Shown here one piece after another: positions 62,812-64,000 of a stretch of DNA of 64,000 nucleotides. The stretch spans positions 1,454,001 through 1,518,000 of the forward strand of contig NZ_CP104550.1 of assembly GCF_025397995.1 (NCBI RefSeq), read 5' to 3'. Source of the stretch: Methanothermobacter wolfeii. Its GTDB lineage: Archaea; Methanobacteriota; Methanobacteria; Methanobacteriales; Methanothermobacteraceae. The notes beneath the pieces were generated by a model. It worked only from the letters and a program-made list of their open reading frames with translations, made no database searches and had not been told where the DNA came from. Both the position numbers and the translations under genes were made by a program. Every line of letters begins with the position of its first letter. The stretch's first letter is position 1.

Positions 62812-64000
62812 TTATCTTTCAAGTTTTTCCAGTATCTCCGGATGAGACGATATAAGATTATACAACTTCTCAGTCTTCCTCACCCACTCTCTTAACTTCT
62901 CCTGAGACTCACGCAATTCTTTAATCTCATTCTCCTTCTCTTCCAGTTCTTTCACAATCTCACGAACCTCAGGGGCCATTACTCGTCTTGTAACAGTCTT
63001 CTCAAAAGTCAAAGATCGCATCCTTTTTCTGTATTCTCTTTCAAGGTGATCTATATTCACTTTGAAATACGCCTCTGTGACTGGATTCACTTTATGACCA
63101 AGCAGCCAATCAATTGCCAGCTTATCCATTCCCTCCTTATAAAGGATGGTCGTGAAAAGCTTCCTAAGTTTGTGGGAAGTTAAACGACGATTACCCGCTG
63201 CATCCCTTCCAAGATAGAATCTGTCATTAAGACGATTGAAAATGTTAGCATAAGTGATCGGTTTGAGTCTATCTCCATTTTGAGTTGAAAATAGAGGCTG
63301 AGTCTCTTTTAAAGGTCCTCCATTTAATCGACGGTACCTTAGATAGTCAAGGATTTTTATATTAGCCTCAGGAGTGCTGAAAGTAACATATGGCATTCCT
63401 GTCTTTACTCTATTTACCTTCCAAACTCCAACAATCTCTTCATCTTGTATGCGTTTTCTGGCATCCTCATAATCCTCTCCGAGGACATTGAAACCTATGG
63501 CCTTATTATAATCAACAACATTGAGTCTTCGAAGTTCCGCGGATCCCATCCCACTGGTGAGGTGCAGGAGGATCATGGCTTTTTCCCGTGGATGGGTGTT
63601 GTCCAGGACATTTTTGATCTCATGGAGATTTATAAGATCATCCATGGATTTATTTTCAGGTCGAATTTTGTATGTGATCTTTGGGGGGTCAATCTCATAT
63701 TCATTGTATAGTGCTTTGATTTTGGAGATGTATAATCTGATAGTTGATCCTTTGACCCCCTGGTCTTGTAGGTGTTGAATGTATTTTAGGAAATATTGTC
63801 TGATCTTGCGTTTTCTTCTTTTAACCCCTGAATCTTCCTCTTTTTCCGCTTCTTCTATTAATTCTGTGATTGTTTTTCCTGTGACTTGTGAGTAGTGTTG
63901 TATTGCTGCAATGTATGTCTCTATAGTTTTTTCTTTTATGTTCCTGGAAAATATGAATTCTTGTAGGAGAGGGTCTTGGAGAAGTTCTTCTTTTGTTGGG
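62812..64000 (-). CDS. int: Tyrosine-family integrase (5' end outside window)
   Basis: The reading frame is open to the window edge, so the first residues are missing. An N-terminal core-binding (SAM-like) domain (RNIKEKTIETYIAAIQHYSQ; STIRLYISKIKALYNEY) is followed by the catalytic domain with R (GMGSAELRRLN), HxxR (SHKLRKLF), H (LLGHK) and the nucleophile Y (ITEAYFKVN, here TEAYFK). A coiled coil ends the protein. It integrates and excises the provirus. Catalytic residues appear intact. Confidence 0.93.
   Translation of the reverse strand, partial: PTKEELLQDPLLQEFIFSRNIKEKTIETYIAAIQHYSQVTGKTITELIEEAEKEEDSGVKRRKRKIRQYFLKYIQHLQDQGVKGSTIRLYISKIKALYNEYEIDPPKITYKIRPENKSMDDLINLHEIKNVLDNTHPREKAMILLHLTSGMGSAELRRLNVVDYNKAIGFNVLGEDYEDARKRIQDEEIVGVWKVNRVKTGMPYVTFSTPEANIKILDYLRYRRLNGGPLKETQPLFSTQNGDRLKPITYANIFNRLNDRFYLGRDAAGNRRLTSHKLRKLFTTILYKEGMDKLAIDWLLGHKVNPVTEAYFKVNIDHLEREYRKRMRSLTFEKTVTRRVMAPEVREIVKELEEKENEIKELRESQEKLREWVRKTEKLYNLISSHPEILEKLER

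Larger units (their letters stand above)
35400..64000. mobile_element. psiM2/psiM100-type provirus of a methanogen head-tail virus
   Basis: Between flpA and the right edge lies an ordered set of lysis, tail, head, packaging, early and integrase genes. The pseudomurein endoisopeptidase, the 125-bp repeats and the gene order fit the Methanothermobacter viruses psiM1/psiM2 and the M. wolfeii prophage psiM100, which from memory is about 28.8 kb, close to the size here. The left boundary falls at roughly 35.3-35.45 kb; the right one is past the window because the integrase is cut off. Attachment repeats could not be checked. All structural genes look intact except for a frame break in the tape measure gene. 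Confidence 0.9.

Overview
The window looks like a Methanothermobacter chromosome (Methanobacteriales). It carries coenzyme M genes (comB, comC, comD, comE), methanogenesis markers 7 and 17, cofG, mptA, purP, a DNA polymerase B cut off just after motif C (the split PolB known from M. thermautotrophicus), and homologues of the structurally studied proteins MTH1184 and MTH1187. Genes are tightly packed, often with ATGA-type overlaps and GGTGA/GGAGG ribosome sites; some start with TTG or GTG.

Positions 1-35,270 are ordinary chromosome. In order: a NifX/Mrp/DUF134 cluster with a striking palindromic operator; a membrane phosphoesterase; mmp17-mmp7 diverging from comB; TraB, DUF1922 and GTPBP1-like GTPase; tRNA thiolase-like, thiamine-binding and DegT genes; CPBP protease and trm1; an Lrp regulator and a deacetylase; mptA, a small protein and cofG; Taw2-like, purP, psmB and aCPSF1/FttA; purM and comCDE; polB1; AI-2E transporter; pyrK-pyrD; and nop5-flpA.

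From about 35.4 kb to the right edge lies a provirus of the psiM2/psiM100 type (head-tail archaeal virus). It ends in a tyrosine integrase that runs off the window. Nearly everything is on the minus strand. Read in transcription order (right to left): integrase; a structured intergenic element; a divergent 58-aa ribbon-helix-helix gene with tandem operators; an early operon of small DNA-binding proteins (histone-fold-like, SSB-like, RHH, SWIM, winged-helix and several tiny overlapping genes); three perfect 125-bp repeats packed with TGTACA; an A+T-rich cargo island (HATPase, STAS-like, PIN-GNAT-PUA, ASCH); two genes that look like a TFB split into a cyclin box and a zinc ribbon; a holin-like pair; terminase, portal, protease/scaffold, capsid, connectors, tail tube, tail chaperones, tape measure, baseplate and modular fibre genes; and finally a 28-aa membrane peptide coupled to the pseudomurein endoisopeptidase that lyses the host wall. 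A plus-strand membrane gene with its own promoter (44.5 kb) interrupts the tail operon and looks like a moron.

The most promising undescribed items are the split TFB-like pair, the four-gene cargo island, the histone-fold-like early protein, the tiny membrane peptides, and a G10 run that breaks the tape-measure frame.
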